The position numbers and the translations under genes are program-made. A DNA stretch of 64,000 bases. Source: Winogradskyella thalassocola. Lineage in GTDB: Bacteria; Bacteroidota; Bacteroidia; Flavobacteriales; Flavobacteriaceae. Where the stretch lies: positions 165,373 to 229,372 of the forward strand of contig NZ_FNCZ01000006.1 in assembly GCF_900099995.1 (NCBI RefSeq), in the 5' to 3' direction. Under the pieces are notes generated by a model that searched no databases, was not told the origin of the DNA, and worked only from the letters and a program-made list of their open reading frames with translations. Shown here in pieces: positions 27,001 to 36,857 of this stretch (positions within the stretch are counted from its first letter, which is position 1; the number at the start of each line of letters is the position of its first letter).

Positions 27001-29245
27001 GCCTAATAATGCCTGTGAGCAAAATGTAATATGGTCATCTAGTGATGATACAATAGCTACCGTAGATGCTTCAGGAAATGTAGTAGGACTAGCTGAAGGT
27101 GTAGCCTCTATTACTGCGACAACAGTTGAGGGAGCATTCACAGATGTGGCGCAGATTACAGTAGTATCAATTGAATGTAATGGAACAATTGTAGATCATA
27201 CAGATCCTGTAGGTACAGGAACCATACTAGCGAGAGCAGAAATTAATGCTGCAGAAAACAGGTTTAAGGCTTTTGATAATCTGAAGACACAGAACAATTT
27301 TAGCAAATGGCTAGATAATGGAGGTAGTCCAACAGTGGCTAATCCAAGTCATATTTCTATTGAGTTTGATGGTCCTAAATGGGTAAATAGATTGATAATT
27401 ACAAGTGCTAATGATGAGCCAAATAGAGATCCTGAAGATTTTAGACTTCTAGGGTCTAATGGAGGGAACTTTACTGAAATAAGTAGTTGGACAGGAGTAC
27501 ATTTTCCAAACCGTTATCAATCTATCGAATTCACATTTTCTAATGCAACGGCTTACAAAACATACCGATTAGAAATCACTAAAAATGGTGGGGATCCTGA
27601 AGGTATGACGCAGTTAGCGGAAATAGAATTGATTGGTTGTGCAGTTATACCTGGTATAACTTATACATTTGATAATAATGTTTGGTCTCCAAGCAATCCT
27701 AATGGTGCTTCCAATTTAAATGATGAAATAATAGTTGAATCGGGTGTAGCAGTAATTTCTTCTAATACGATATGCGAGACACTAACTGTGAATGCTGGTG
27801 CAGCAGTAACAGTAGATTCAGGTGTGACATTAACGGCTAATACAACCACATTAAATTCAACATCACTATCGTATTCTAGTTTAATTGTTGATGGTATAAT
27901 TGAAGGAACAGTAAAATATGAGCGCTATGTTAATGCTAATGTAGGAGGTAACGATCTTATTTCACCACCACTTTCTGGTCAAAGTTGGGAAAGCTTTTTA
28001 CTTTCAGGTAACAATGCAACAGATATATTAAATGACGGAAACAATAATCCAAGAACTTATTTATTTGGTCCTTTTGATAAAACTGCTGATAGTTATATCA
28101 ATTACACCGATGACATTACTACAACTTTAAAGAGCGGAATTGGTTATAGAGCAGGAACTGTTTCGGGAACTAATTTAACCTTTACAGGTGCTATACCTAC
28201 AACAGCAATTACTGTAGATATAATCAACTCTGGTGCAACTTATCGCGATTGGAATTTAATTGGAAATCCGTACCCATCGTATATTGATTTTGGGGATTTC
28301 TTTACAGAAAACTCATCTCAACTAGACTCTAATAGTGCCTACCGAGCTCTATATGGTTATGATGGCAATACTTCAGATGGATGGACAATTTGGAACTTGG
28401 CTACAATCGCAGATGGATCAATTAATGATTTAATTACACCTGGACAAGGCTTTTTTGTGAAGGCTAAATCAGGTGGAGGAACTATTGAGTTTACAACAGC
28501 AATGCGAAGAACAGGTAATTCTGATGATTTTATTTTAGGAAGACAACCCGTTTCAAATATAGCATCTACAAAATTATACTTAAATAGTGCAGATAAAAGT
28601 AGTTCTACTCAAATTTACTTTATTGAAGGTACAACTAGAGGGTTAGATGTTGGTTATGATGCAGGAACGTTTAACGGAAACACCTCTGAATTTTCAATAT
28701 TTTCAAACCTTGTAGAGGATAATAATGGTTTAGATATAGCTATTCAATCTTTACCTTATTCCGATTTAGGTGATGTTGTAATTCCTATTGGAATTAATGC
28801 AAATCAAGGAGAGCAAATTGCATTTAGTATAAGCGAAACCACTTTGCCAAATACAGTAGAAGTGTATTTAGAAGATCGCGTCGCTAATACGACTACATTG
28901 TTAAATTCAGGGGATTATACATTTACACCAAATGTGGACTTAAGCGGTACGGGGCGTTTCTATCTTCGTTTCGCATCAACAGTGTTATCAGTTGACGACA
29001 ATGACTTCGATAATTTACAGATTTATACCACTACAAATCCGAAAACAATAGTGATTAAAGGATCACTTAATGCTGCTACCAAGGTTAATTTATATGACAT
29101 TCACGGTCGTTTAGTATTAAATCAATCCATAATTCACTTCGATTTAATAAACACTGTCGATGTTTCAAGGGTTGGAAGTGGAGTTTATTTTGTAAAAGTA
29201 TTTAATGATAGTCAAATTCAGACGCAAAAGCTTATTATTAAATAG
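24080..29245 (+). CDS. T9SS-secreted PQQ-type sugar dehydrogenase fused to a diheme cytochrome, ricin lectin and Big2 domains
   Basis: The start was set at the ATG at 24080, which gives a basic N-terminus and one hydrophobic signal; an in-frame ATG at 24053 is possible. The protein has 1721 residues. Residues about 40-470 are a glucose/sorbosone dehydrogenase propeller (STHRGGALEFGDDG, YTIGHRNPHR, GKNYGWP, GGYVYRG), a family that normally uses PQQ. Residues about 480-790 form a cytochrome part with two CxxCH heme sites, C624-IAC-H628 and C705-AYC-H709, of the SO2930-like kind. Then come a ricin-type beta-trefoil (about 795-930), a Big2 Ig-like domain (930-1015), a discoidin-like domain (1015-1190) and the T9SS module. 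It would oxidise sugars or aldehydes and pass electrons to its own hemes. The acceptor and substrate are not known. Confidence 0.82.
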   Translation: MNYFSTKKNKISILFFCLSIFAILGVAPYFFGPGLTQPEAVGTFLNGKFPDVTASANPYQPVFSNLTFNSPLTFTAVPNSNVLVVGQQNGEIYWFDNNNTVATKNLVADLSNEVGVVWDGGFLGLEVHPEFGTPGKNYFYTYYTSKDQNGNDYPDAFLSGFGCYKEDYWGGFLYLRRYEVNPNTFTIVPGSELTMLKMRMFSSTHRGGALEFGDDGFLYLSTGEQSAYTKPQNITTNLDGGVLRFDVNEDPTKSHTPIRTLNTGRFNDEISGVGYGIPNDNPFLSPSGQNFEEYYTIGHRNPHRMTKDALTGTMYIGEIGEGTHEEINIVSKGKNYGWPVYEGNVAGPGANCGGPDAGLYNNMQQESPLVAFPRSEANALMGGYVYRGTNMPEFYGKYICADYGLGKEIWAVDTTTGVFNLITAFNPAAPHQNTNIISFGEDNQGELYLLTQGNNVPLYKMTQVNESPLDDVPQLLSETEAFLNLATLTPNSGVLPYDLVESFWSDGAEKKRWMVIPNDGSHNTPQEKISFSEDGDWEFPIGSVLIKHFEMPIDESNPSITKRLETRFSVKASSGNFYFLTYKWNDAQTDAELLYAGLEEDIEITTTNGTPRYQTWAYPSTQDCIACHNPATKGTLGPRTRNLNSNITYPKTSINANQLVTLSHLGILDETIDDNTVLGYQTHKAIGDPNASLDEKARSYLDNNCAYCHRPGGSGERAQFDLRLSNTLLQTGLMFAGTNTPVDGLDKIVIAGDAANSILFHRTESVDQTVAMPPIAKNVVDQQGVDLIEAWINQLDPNFEDPTIRACTYIVTNVASGLVMDIEGVSLANSADVHQWQYVEGANQQFYVAPDGNNSYTFKAVHSNKNIDVAGQGQAPGTNVIQYQENGTIAQLFTLEFLGNNEYAIKSNANNLYLGIENNSTANGASIKTYVNDGSDFFKWTFTELSVPVTGVTVSEEQSTIFTGESLALTASVLPNNACEQNVIWSSSDDTIATVDASGNVVGLAEGVASITATTVEGAFTDVAQITVVSIECNGTIVDHTDPVGTGTILARAEINAAENRFKAFDNLKTQNNFSKWLDNGGSPTVANPSHISIEFDGPKWVNRLIITSANDEPNRDPEDFRLLGSNGGNFTEISSWTGVHFPNRYQSIEFTFSNATAYKTYRLEITKNGGDPEGMTQLAEIELIGCAVIPGITYTFDNNVWSPSNPNGASNLNDEIIVESGVAVISSNTICETLTVNAGAAVTVDSGVTLTANTTTLNSTSLSYSSLIVDGIIEGTVKYERYVNANVGGNDLISPPLSGQSWESFLLSGNNATDILNDGNNNPRTYLFGPFDKTADSYINYTDDITTTLKSGIGYRAGTVSGTNLTFTGAIPTTAITVDIINSGATYRDWNLIGNPYPSYIDFGDFFTENSSQLDSNSAYRALYGYDGNTSDGWTIWNLATIADGSINDLITPGQGFFVKAKSGGGTIEFTTAMRRTGNSDDFILGRQPVSNIASTKLYLNSADKSSSTQIYFIEGTTRGLDVGYDAGTFNGNTSEFSIFSNLVEDNNGLDIAIQSLPYSDLGDVVIPIGINANQGEQIAFSISETTLPNTVEVYLEDRVANTTTLLNSGDYTFTPNVDLSGTGRFYLRFASTVLSVDDNDFDNLQIYTTTNPKTIVIKGSLNAATKVNLYDIHGRLVLNQSIIHFDLINTVDVSRVGSGVYFVKVFNDSQIQTQKLIIK
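27656..29245 (+). repeat. C-terminal export module, copy 2 (paralogous to 22014-23618)
   Basis: About 529 codons homologous to the 3' part of the preceding gene, from ITYTF at residue 1193 to the stop. Short runs are identical at the DNA level, for example the stretch coding for DDFILGR and the end coding for KVFNDSQI. The similar terminators after both copies suggest one duplication reaching past the stop codon. Confidence 0.85.
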
Positions 29246-29271
29246 GTTATAACAAATGAGTAATAGCATCC

Positions 29272-29306
29272 AAAAGCTGTCCTTATTTAAAAGGGCAGCT
29301 TTTTTT
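29272..29306 (+). terminator. Hairpin terminator of the PQQ-dehydrogenase fusion gene
   Basis: Arms 29272-29284 and 29291-29303 pair over 13 positions with one wobble, followed by T's. Confidence 0.82.
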
Positions 29307-29512
29307 GCTTTTGGCTAAGCTTCAGAATTAATCTGATGAGGTATAATTAAAGTAATTATCAATATAATAGTGTATTTATAAAGGTTTTTCTTTTTTAGAC
29401 TTAAGTTGAACGACTTTTAATAAAACTGAGATATGACAAAATATAAAATTTTAATAAAGAAAATTAATCTAAAAAATCATAAATCATAAAACGTAATTTC
29501 CAAATCAATCCT

Positions 29513-29520
29513 TATTTTTG
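29513..29520 (+). promoter_or_regulatory. -7 promoter element of guaA, only 3 bases before the ATG
   Basis: TATTTTTG matches TAnnTTTG. If the element is centred at -7, transcription would begin at or next to the A of the guaA ATG at 29524, giving a leaderless mRNA. Confidence 0.55.
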
Positions 29521-29523
29521 CGC

Positions 29524-31059
29524 ATGCAACACAACAAAGTCCTAATATTAGATTTCGGATCGCAATACACACAGCTTATTGCGCGAAGAGTTAGAGAATT
29601 AAACATCTATTGTGAAATTCATCCTTACAATAAAATTCCTTCAGATTCAGAAAGCTTTAAAGCTGTTATTTTATCTGGTAGTCCAAATTCAGTGAGAGGA
29701 GAAGCAGTGCTTCATCCTAACTTAAAGGGCATCAGAGGAAAAAAGCCTATGCTAGCCGTTTGTTATGGAGCGCAATATTTAGCCCATTTTTCGGGTGGCG
29801 AAGTTGCGGAATCCAATACACGAGAGTACGGAAGAGCTAATTTAGGTTTTGTGAAACCTGATGAAGATTTTTTTGAAAATATACACGAAGGCAGCCAGGT
29901 TTGGATGAGCCATAGTGATACAATTAAACAATTACCAACAGGAGGAGTACTTTTAGCGAGTACTACTGATGTAGAAAATGCAGCTTACAAAATTGAAGGA
30001 GAGCAAACGTATGCTATTCAATTTCATCCTGAAGTTTACCATACTACAGATGGTCATCAGCTTTTAAGTAACTTTTTAATTAAAATTGCTGAGGTTGAAC
30101 AAGATTGGACACCACAATCTTTTGTTGAAGAAACCGTTGATAGTCTTAAGGCGCAATTAGGAAACGATAAAGTGGTCCTAGGTTTATCAGGAGGAGTAGA
30201 TTCGTCAGTTGCAGCAATGTTATTGCATAAAGCTATTGGAAAAAACCTCTATTGCATCTTTGTAAATAATGGTTTATTAAGAAAAAACGAGTTCGAAGAT
30301 GTATTGCATCAATACGAAGGCATGGGATTAAATGTTAAAGGTGTAGATGCTTCGGCACGCTTTTTGGATGCTCTAAAAGGATTAAGTGATCCTGAGCTTA
30401 AAAGAAAAGCAATTGGATCTGCGTTTATTGATGTTTTTGATGTTGAAGCAAATTTAATTCAAGATGTAAAATGGTTGGCTCAAGGAACCATTTATCCAGA
30501 TGTGATTGAAAGTGTCTCAGCAACAGGAGGACCAAGTGCGACTATAAAAAGTCATCATAATGTAGGTGGATTACCAGATTATATGAAGTTGAAAATTGTA
30601 GAACCACTTAGAGCCTTGTTTAAAGATGAAGTAAGACGTGTTGGTGCTTCTATGAATATGGATAAACAACTATTAGGTCGTCATCCATTTCCTGGTCCAG
30701 GTTTGGCAATTCGGATTCTTGGAGATCTAACGGCAGAAAAAGTACGTATATTACAAGAGGTAGATGCTATTTTTATTAATAATCTGCGTTCTTGGAACCT
30801 TTACGATAAAGTATGGCAAGCAGGCGCAATGTTATTACCTGTTAATAGCGTTGGAGTTATGGGAGACGAACGTACTTATGAAAAATGTGTAGCGTTAAGA
30901 GCTGTAGAAAGTACAGATGGAATGACTGCTGATTGGGTAAATTTACCGTATGAGTTTTTACAAAAAACATCAAACGAAATCATAAATAAAGTGAAAGGTG
31001 TGAATAGAGTTGTATATGATATCAGCTCAAAACCACCAGCAACTATTGAATGGGAATAA
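29524..31059 (+). CDS. guaA: GMP synthase (glutamine-hydrolysing)
   Basis: The enzyme converts XMP, glutamine and ATP to GMP. The 511-residue protein has the class I amidotransferase triad: Cys80 in CYGAQYL, His168 and Glu170 in FHPEVYH. The ATP-pyrophosphatase P-loop GLSGGVDSS starts at residue 220. The C-terminal dimerisation domain ends with the canonical KPPATIEWE. The TTG two codons upstream (29518) overlaps the -7 promoter element, so the ATG at 29524 is the better start. It is followed 80 bases later by a LysM protein gene, a pairing common in Flavobacteriaceae. Confidence 0.96.
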   Translation: MQHNKVLILDFGSQYTQLIARRVRELNIYCEIHPYNKIPSDSESFKAVILSGSPNSVRGEAVLHPNLKGIRGKKPMLAVCYGAQYLAHFSGGEVAESNTREYGRANLGFVKPDEDFFENIHEGSQVWMSHSDTIKQLPTGGVLLASTTDVENAAYKIEGEQTYAIQFHPEVYHTTDGHQLLSNFLIKIAEVEQDWTPQSFVEETVDSLKAQLGNDKVVLGLSGGVDSSVAAMLLHKAIGKNLYCIFVNNGLLRKNEFEDVLHQYEGMGLNVKGVDASARFLDALKGLSDPELKRKAIGSAFIDVFDVEANLIQDVKWLAQGTIYPDVIESVSATGGPSATIKSHHNVGGLPDYMKLKIVEPLRALFKDEVRRVGASMNMDKQLLGRHPFPGPGLAIRILGDLTAEKVRILQEVDAIFINNLRSWNLYDKVWQAGAMLLPVNSVGVMGDERTYEKCVALRAVESTDGMTADWVNLPYEFLQKTSNEIINKVKGVNRVVYDISSKPPATIEWE

Positions 31060-31139
31060 AGAGAGTTTACAGGCTCTCTTATAGTAGAAAATAAAAAAGT
31101 AAGCAGTTTTAAATAGGAGTTTACAGTAAAATAGAATTC

Positions 31140-33047
31140 ATGAAAAACATTTTAGCCATCATATTAATTGCGTTTACAATTGGACTAAGTGCTCAAGATT
31201 ATATTGAGCATACAGTAAAACCAGGCGAGACGATTGAAAGTATAGCCAAAGGTTATTTAGTGACTCCATTTGATATTTATGCGCTAAATCCTGATGCTAG
31301 ACGCAAATTTCAGCCTAATACTGTTTTAATCATCCCAAATTCTAAGGTAAAGAATGAATCTATTATAGAAGATAGTAGAGAACTTATTGGTTATAAGAAT
31401 CATAAGGTGAAACGAAAAGAAACGTTGTACGGCTTAGCACAAGAATACAGTGTTTCTGAAGAAGAAATAAAAAAAGCAAACCGTTCTTTATATTCTGAAA
31501 ACCTTAAGAAAGGTGATAAGATTAGAATTCCACGATTTAAAACAGTAGTCTCTAAACAAACCTTAACGAATACCGTAAAAAAATACACCGTGTTACCTCA
31601 AGAGGGAAAGTGGAGGATTGCCTACAAATTTGGAATTTCAGTAGCCGATTTAGAAGCTTTAAATCCATTTATGAATGAAACCATTCAGCCTGGTGACGAG
31701 CTAAATGTCCCTAATATAAAAGATAAAGAAGAAAAACAAGTAGAATCGACATTTGGTTATTACGAAGTATTACCTAAAGAAGGGTTTTTTAGATTAAAGG
31801 TAAAACTCAATTTAACTCAAGAGGAATTAGAGCAATTAAACCCAGAGTTAAAAGAAACAGGTTTAAAAGCTGGTATGATTTTAAAAGTACCAGAAGGTGT
31901 TGATACTAAAAGTCAATTAGAAGCTGTTGAAATCACAAATTTAAAAAGTGGCTTAACCAATTTTAAGACTAAAAAGATAGCCTTGATGATGCCATATCGT
32001 CTCGATAGGATTGATGTAGATGCTGTTGAAGAAACTAAAGAGAAGATAAAAGAAACACGTTTATTATCTACAGTATTAGATTTTCATGTTGGAGTTATGA
32101 TGGCATTAGATTCTGCAAAGCAATTAGGAATTTCAACAGATTTAAAGGTTTTTGACACACGCTATCATGTTTCAAAAACAGCAGAAGTACTTGCAGAGAA
32201 TGATTTTTCTGATTACGATGCTGTGATTGGACCAATGGAAGAAAATAGTTTTAATCGTGTGGCAATGACACTAAAAGCAGATAATATACCAGTAATTGCT
32301 GCAATGAATAAGCCGAAGCAAGTTTATAATAATGTGTTTCAGACTATACCAGATGATAAGTTGTTGAGTAAAACAATGATAGATTTTGTAAAAGCAGATA
32401 GTTTAAAAACTAAAGTTGTTATCATTTCAGATCATGCACATAAAACCAGTAGTGAAGCGTTACAAAAGGTCTTTCCTAATTCTAAATTGATCTTAACGCA
32501 AAAAGATAAAAAAGATAAAACAAAAGATGCGTATTATATATACCATGCTAATTTGCAGAATGTATTTTCAGCCGGTAGAACAATAGTGTTTTTAGAAACT
32601 GATAATTCGTCTTTAGCATCGAGCGTTATAAGCATGCTAAATGCTTTTGCGGTAGATAAAACTGAAATTATTCTAGCAACGTTAAACAAAGGAAAAGCAT
32701 TTGAAGGAAAAGATATAGATAATAATAACTTATCACATCTTAAATTTCATTACCCATCGGTGCATAAAGATTTTGATGAAACAAAATCAAATGGCTTTGT
32801 TGAGGCATATCGAAAAGAATATGGAGTAACACCAAGTAAATATGTAGCACGTGGTTTTGATATTACTTTAGATCTTTTAATGCGTTTGGCTTCTGCTGAA
32901 AATTTATATGACGCTTCTATAAATTCTATTGAAACGGAGTATATAGAAAATAAATTTAGATACAATAAAGCGCTGTCAGGTGGTTATATTAATGAAGCTG
33001 TATACATAGTAAAGTACGATGACCTTAGAATTGTAAAGGCAGAATAA
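31140..33047 (+). CDS. Exported LysM protein with periplasmic-binding-protein-like domain
   Basis: The 635-residue protein has a signal peptide (1-18, ending LSAQ). Four LysM-like units follow: HTVKPGETIESIAKGY (about 22-68), HKVKRKETLYGLAQEY (about 84-130), YTVLPQEGKWRIAYKF (about 147-190) and YEVLPKEGFFRLKVKL (about 205-250). The first two are canonical; the last two have diverged at the GETL position. The remainder (about 275-635) looks like a type I periplasmic binding fold, with KIALMMPYR, DYDAVIGPMEENSF and a closing helix-rich part. It probably binds peptidoglycan and senses or holds a ligand in the periplasm. It sits in the guaA transcription unit or just after it. Confidence 0.75.
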   Translation: MKNILAIILIAFTIGLSAQDYIEHTVKPGETIESIAKGYLVTPFDIYALNPDARRKFQPNTVLIIPNSKVKNESIIEDSRELIGYKNHKVKRKETLYGLAQEYSVSEEEIKKANRSLYSENLKKGDKIRIPRFKTVVSKQTLTNTVKKYTVLPQEGKWRIAYKFGISVADLEALNPFMNETIQPGDELNVPNIKDKEEKQVESTFGYYEVLPKEGFFRLKVKLNLTQEELEQLNPELKETGLKAGMILKVPEGVDTKSQLEAVEITNLKSGLTNFKTKKIALMMPYRLDRIDVDAVEETKEKIKETRLLSTVLDFHVGVMMALDSAKQLGISTDLKVFDTRYHVSKTAEVLAENDFSDYDAVIGPMEENSFNRVAMTLKADNIPVIAAMNKPKQVYNNVFQTIPDDKLLSKTMIDFVKADSLKTKVVIISDHAHKTSSEALQKVFPNSKLILTQKDKKDKTKDAYYIYHANLQNVFSAGRTIVFLETDNSSLASSVISMLNAFAVDKTEIILATLNKGKAFEGKDIDNNNLSHLKFHYPSVHKDFDETKSNGFVEAYRKEYGVTPSKYVARGFDITLDLLMRLASAENLYDASINSIETEYIENKFRYNKALSGGYINEAVYIVKYDDLRIVKAE

Positions 33048-33147
33048 TTTATTTAATAATACCATTAATAGTCATTTCCTAGTCTTACATCGCATTTAGT
33101 ATTCTACTTTCGAAAAAGATATTACTTTTAATTCGAAATAATTACAC

Positions 33148-33687
33148 TTGAAAAACCTACTTATAATTTTAGCCCTATTTTTTCTTGGAAGCACTTCTAA
33201 TGAAGAGTCCATGACGTGGAATGAATCTGCTAAGCTAACCTGGGCAGATTTTAAAGCAACACCTAATTTAGAATCTGATGCTGTGGCTTTAACGGCCTCT
33301 GGTATTACTTTTGGGTATTCTGTAAATACATCTGGAGAAAGAATTGTTGACTTTTCTACTTCTGTTGAAGCGCATTTTTACCCAAGTAAATCTTGGTATA
33401 TACAAGACAAAGGGAATGCTTATATATTAGCTCATGAGCAGTTACATTTTGATATCACAGAACTTTATGCACGTAAATTTAGAGCACAAATAAAAAAGTT
33501 AGTTGTCAACCAAAATGTAAAAGACCAGATGAACAGGTTGCATGCTAAAATTAATGAAGCCGTTAATGAAACTCAAAAACGTTACGACGCACAAACCAAC
33601 CATTCTATGAATAGAGAAATGCAAAAAGAATGGGAGATTACAATTCAAAAAGAGCTTAGAGAATTTGAAGATTACAAGTCTTTGTAG
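33148..33687 (+). CDS. DUF922 family secreted protein, putative zincin protease
   Basis: The 179-residue protein starts at TTG (33148), chosen because it opens a signal peptide directly and no ATG fits. The motif H96-E-Q-L-H100 is an HExxH zinc site, preceded by AYILA; ITELYARKFR follows. DUF922 proteins are predicted exported Zn-dependent proteases, but to my knowledge the activity is not established for this type. The C-terminal half is helical and charged. It follows the LysM gene by 100 bases and precedes a DUF3820 gene. Confidence 0.75.
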   Translation: MKNLLIILALFFLGSTSNEESMTWNESAKLTWADFKATPNLESDAVALTASGITFGYSVNTSGERIVDFSTSVEAHFYPSKSWYIQDKGNAYILAHEQLHFDITELYARKFRAQIKKLVVNQNVKDQMNRLHAKINEAVNETQKRYDAQTNHSMNREMQKEWEITIQKELREFEDYKSL

Positions 33688-33765
33688 TCTAATGATTGTC
33701 AAATCTTATTATTATTATTTCATACAACACAATCTACTTTTTATCTACATTAAAATTCATTAAAA

Positions 33766-33999
33766 ATGGAATTAGACGGTACAGTTTTAATTGAATTAGC
33801 ACATTACAAAATGCCATTTGGCAAATACAAAAATCAATACCTAATAGATATCCCAGAATATTACTATATCTGGTACCAGCAAAAAGGATTTCCTGACGGG
33901 AAACTTGGACGTATGATGGCTCAGATGTGCGAAATAAAAATCAATGGCTTAGAAGAGTTGATTTATACGATTCGTAGAGATTTTAAAAAGCAAGGTTAA
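33766..33999 (+). CDS. DUF3820 family small protein
   Basis: The 77-residue cytoplasmic protein has the family signature MPFGKYKNQ followed by IPEYYYIWYQQKGFPDGKLG. Members are short proteins widespread in Bacteroidota and Gammaproteobacteria, some fused to nuclease or DNA-related domains; the role is unknown. It begins 78 bases after the DUF922 gene. Confidence 0.82.
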   Translation: MELDGTVLIELAHYKMPFGKYKNQYLIDIPEYYYIWYQQKGFPDGKLGRMMAQMCEIKINGLEELIYTIRRDFKKQG

Positions 34000-34150
34000 T
34001 ATGCTTAATCAAGTATAACTTCGGGGTAGTAGTGATACTAGGTAATTAATTGTGCGAATCTTCTTATGAAATTCTTTTGGGTTACAGCAAAGATGAAATG
34101 CAGTAATATGCTAACACTCTATATTGTTTATTTGTGGCAAGACATAAATT

Positions 34151-34768
34151 ATGAACTTCTTTACTTGCTTACTTTTGGGATTTGTTATTGCCGCATCAGG
34201 TAGTATTACGCCAAGTTTTTTAAATATAACAGTGGTTAAATTCAGTTTGAAAAGCGGTCGAAAATCTGCTTTATATCTTATTGGAGGTTTTGCAACAGTA
34301 TTGTTTTTTCAAGCTAACATTGGCGCTTATTTATCAAGTGTTTTGATGAAAAACTCAGAATACATTACTAATATTCAAAAGATTGGTACAGGGATTTTAT
34401 TTCTAATATCTATTTATTTTTTTAGATTACATTTTATTTCAAGAAAGCAGAAAATAAAAGTAAAAATTAAGAAGTCGAAGGCTTATTTACATGGCATCGG
34501 TATGTCGCTACTTAATACTTTTGCGATACCATTTTATTTTACATCTATTTCTTTTTTAATAGTGTTAGATTACTTCGAATACTCTTTCCTAAATGGTTTT
34601 TATTTTTCAGTTGGCTCTACAATAGGTTCTTTTTCACTATATGCCTTGTATGCTACAGTAGCTAGTAAAATTGAACATAAACTTACTTTTATTGCAACTA
34701 AAATGGATTTCATATTAGGGTGTTTAACAGGCGTGGTTGCTATTGGTAATCTGATTTATTTACTATAA
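34151..34768 (+). CDS. LysE family transporter
   Basis: The 205-residue integral membrane protein has six predicted helices. The N-terminal helix holds LLGFVIAASGSITPSFLN, a variant of the GxxxGPG-like start of LysE/RhtB exporters, and SGRKSALYLIGG follows as the first loop. The family exports amino acids and their derivatives; the substrate cannot be deduced. A helix near residues 110-130 contains LNTFAIPFYFTS. It is not obviously in an operon. Confidence 0.72.
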   Translation: MNFFTCLLLGFVIAASGSITPSFLNITVVKFSLKSGRKSALYLIGGFATVLFFQANIGAYLSSVLMKNSEYITNIQKIGTGILFLISIYFFRLHFISRKQKIKVKIKKSKAYLHGIGMSLLNTFAIPFYFTSISFLIVLDYFEYSFLNGFYFSVGSTIGSFSLYALYATVASKIEHKLTFIATKMDFILGCLTGVVAIGNLIYLL

Positions 34769-34771
34769 GTG

Positions 34772-34996
34772 GACTGTATGTTTTTAAAAGGCATGTATAG
34801 AACTTTAAGATCTTTTTTGTTTAGTAATGCCAAAAGAGATACAGGTACAGTTGGTGTTTCTACAATGCGTTAAATGTCTCATATATTCGGTTAAATGATT
34901 CCATGTGCAAATACCTTTCACTTTTAAATGCAAAGTAAGTTGGTTATTAGATTGTAATGTATAGGGAGTGTTTATTTGTAATGATTTGTAAATCAT
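34772..34996 (-). pseudogene. Decayed small flavobacterial gene
   Basis: A 63-codon frame runs from an ATG ending at 34996 (TPYTLQSNNQLTLHLKVKGI, then HCRNTN) to a stop at 34805-34807. Past the stop the same frame still reads SSIHAF, another stop and KHTV. From memory this resembles a short Flavobacteriia hypothetical family with GRNTNR and GTCSSKHAFLK motifs; here the latter reads RS-stop-SSIHAF-stop-K. Two in-frame stops in otherwise conserved positions argue for a dead gene. The rest of the gap to pyrG (34997-35116) holds the pyrG promoter. Confidence 0.45.
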
Positions 34997-35088
34997 TAGT
35001 TAAGGGGGTTGTGTTTTAATATTAACACATTGAATTAATAACATATTAACAAACCTTAAACAAATAGAGAATAACTCATTAAATTTCG

Positions 35089-35096
35089 TAATTTTG
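35089..35096 (+). promoter_or_regulatory. -7 promoter element of pyrG
   Basis: TAATTTTG matches TAnnTTTG, 20 bases before the ATG at 35117. Confidence 0.6.
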
Positions 35097-35107
35097 CCTG
35101 CGTTTAA

Positions 35108-36736
<1,629 letters not shown>

Positions 36737-36807
36737 TTAATAATATGTCACTTTGGCGTAAACAAAACTTTGGATAACTATTTGAGTTAACCAGTTGTAG
36801 CCACGCA

Positions 36808-36840
36808 AGACCTGTCAGGTGCAATATACATGACAGGTCT
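36808..36840 (+). repeat. Hairpin without T tract between pyrG and yidC
   Basis: Arms 36808-36817 and 36831-36840 are a perfect 10-bp inverted repeat. The left half also contains the short palindrome ACCTGTCAGGT. A's, not T's, follow, and the hairpin ends 17 bases before the yidC ATG, so it is a poor terminator. It may be a dispersed repeat or an mRNA processing or translation-control structure. Confidence 0.5.
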
Positions 36841-36857
36841 AAAACTGAAAAATAAAC

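Noticed and set aside
26662..27141. 159-residue minus-strand frame
   Set aside because: It lies fully inside the lectin and Big2 part of the secreted dehydrogenase, with a translation unlike any protein I know.
31059..31080. Terminator after guaA
   Set aside because: AAGAGAG and CTCTCTT can pair, but the stem is short and no T tract follows; the LysM gene may be read through.
36808..36840. Terminator of pyrG
   Set aside because: The hairpin is not followed by T's on either strand.
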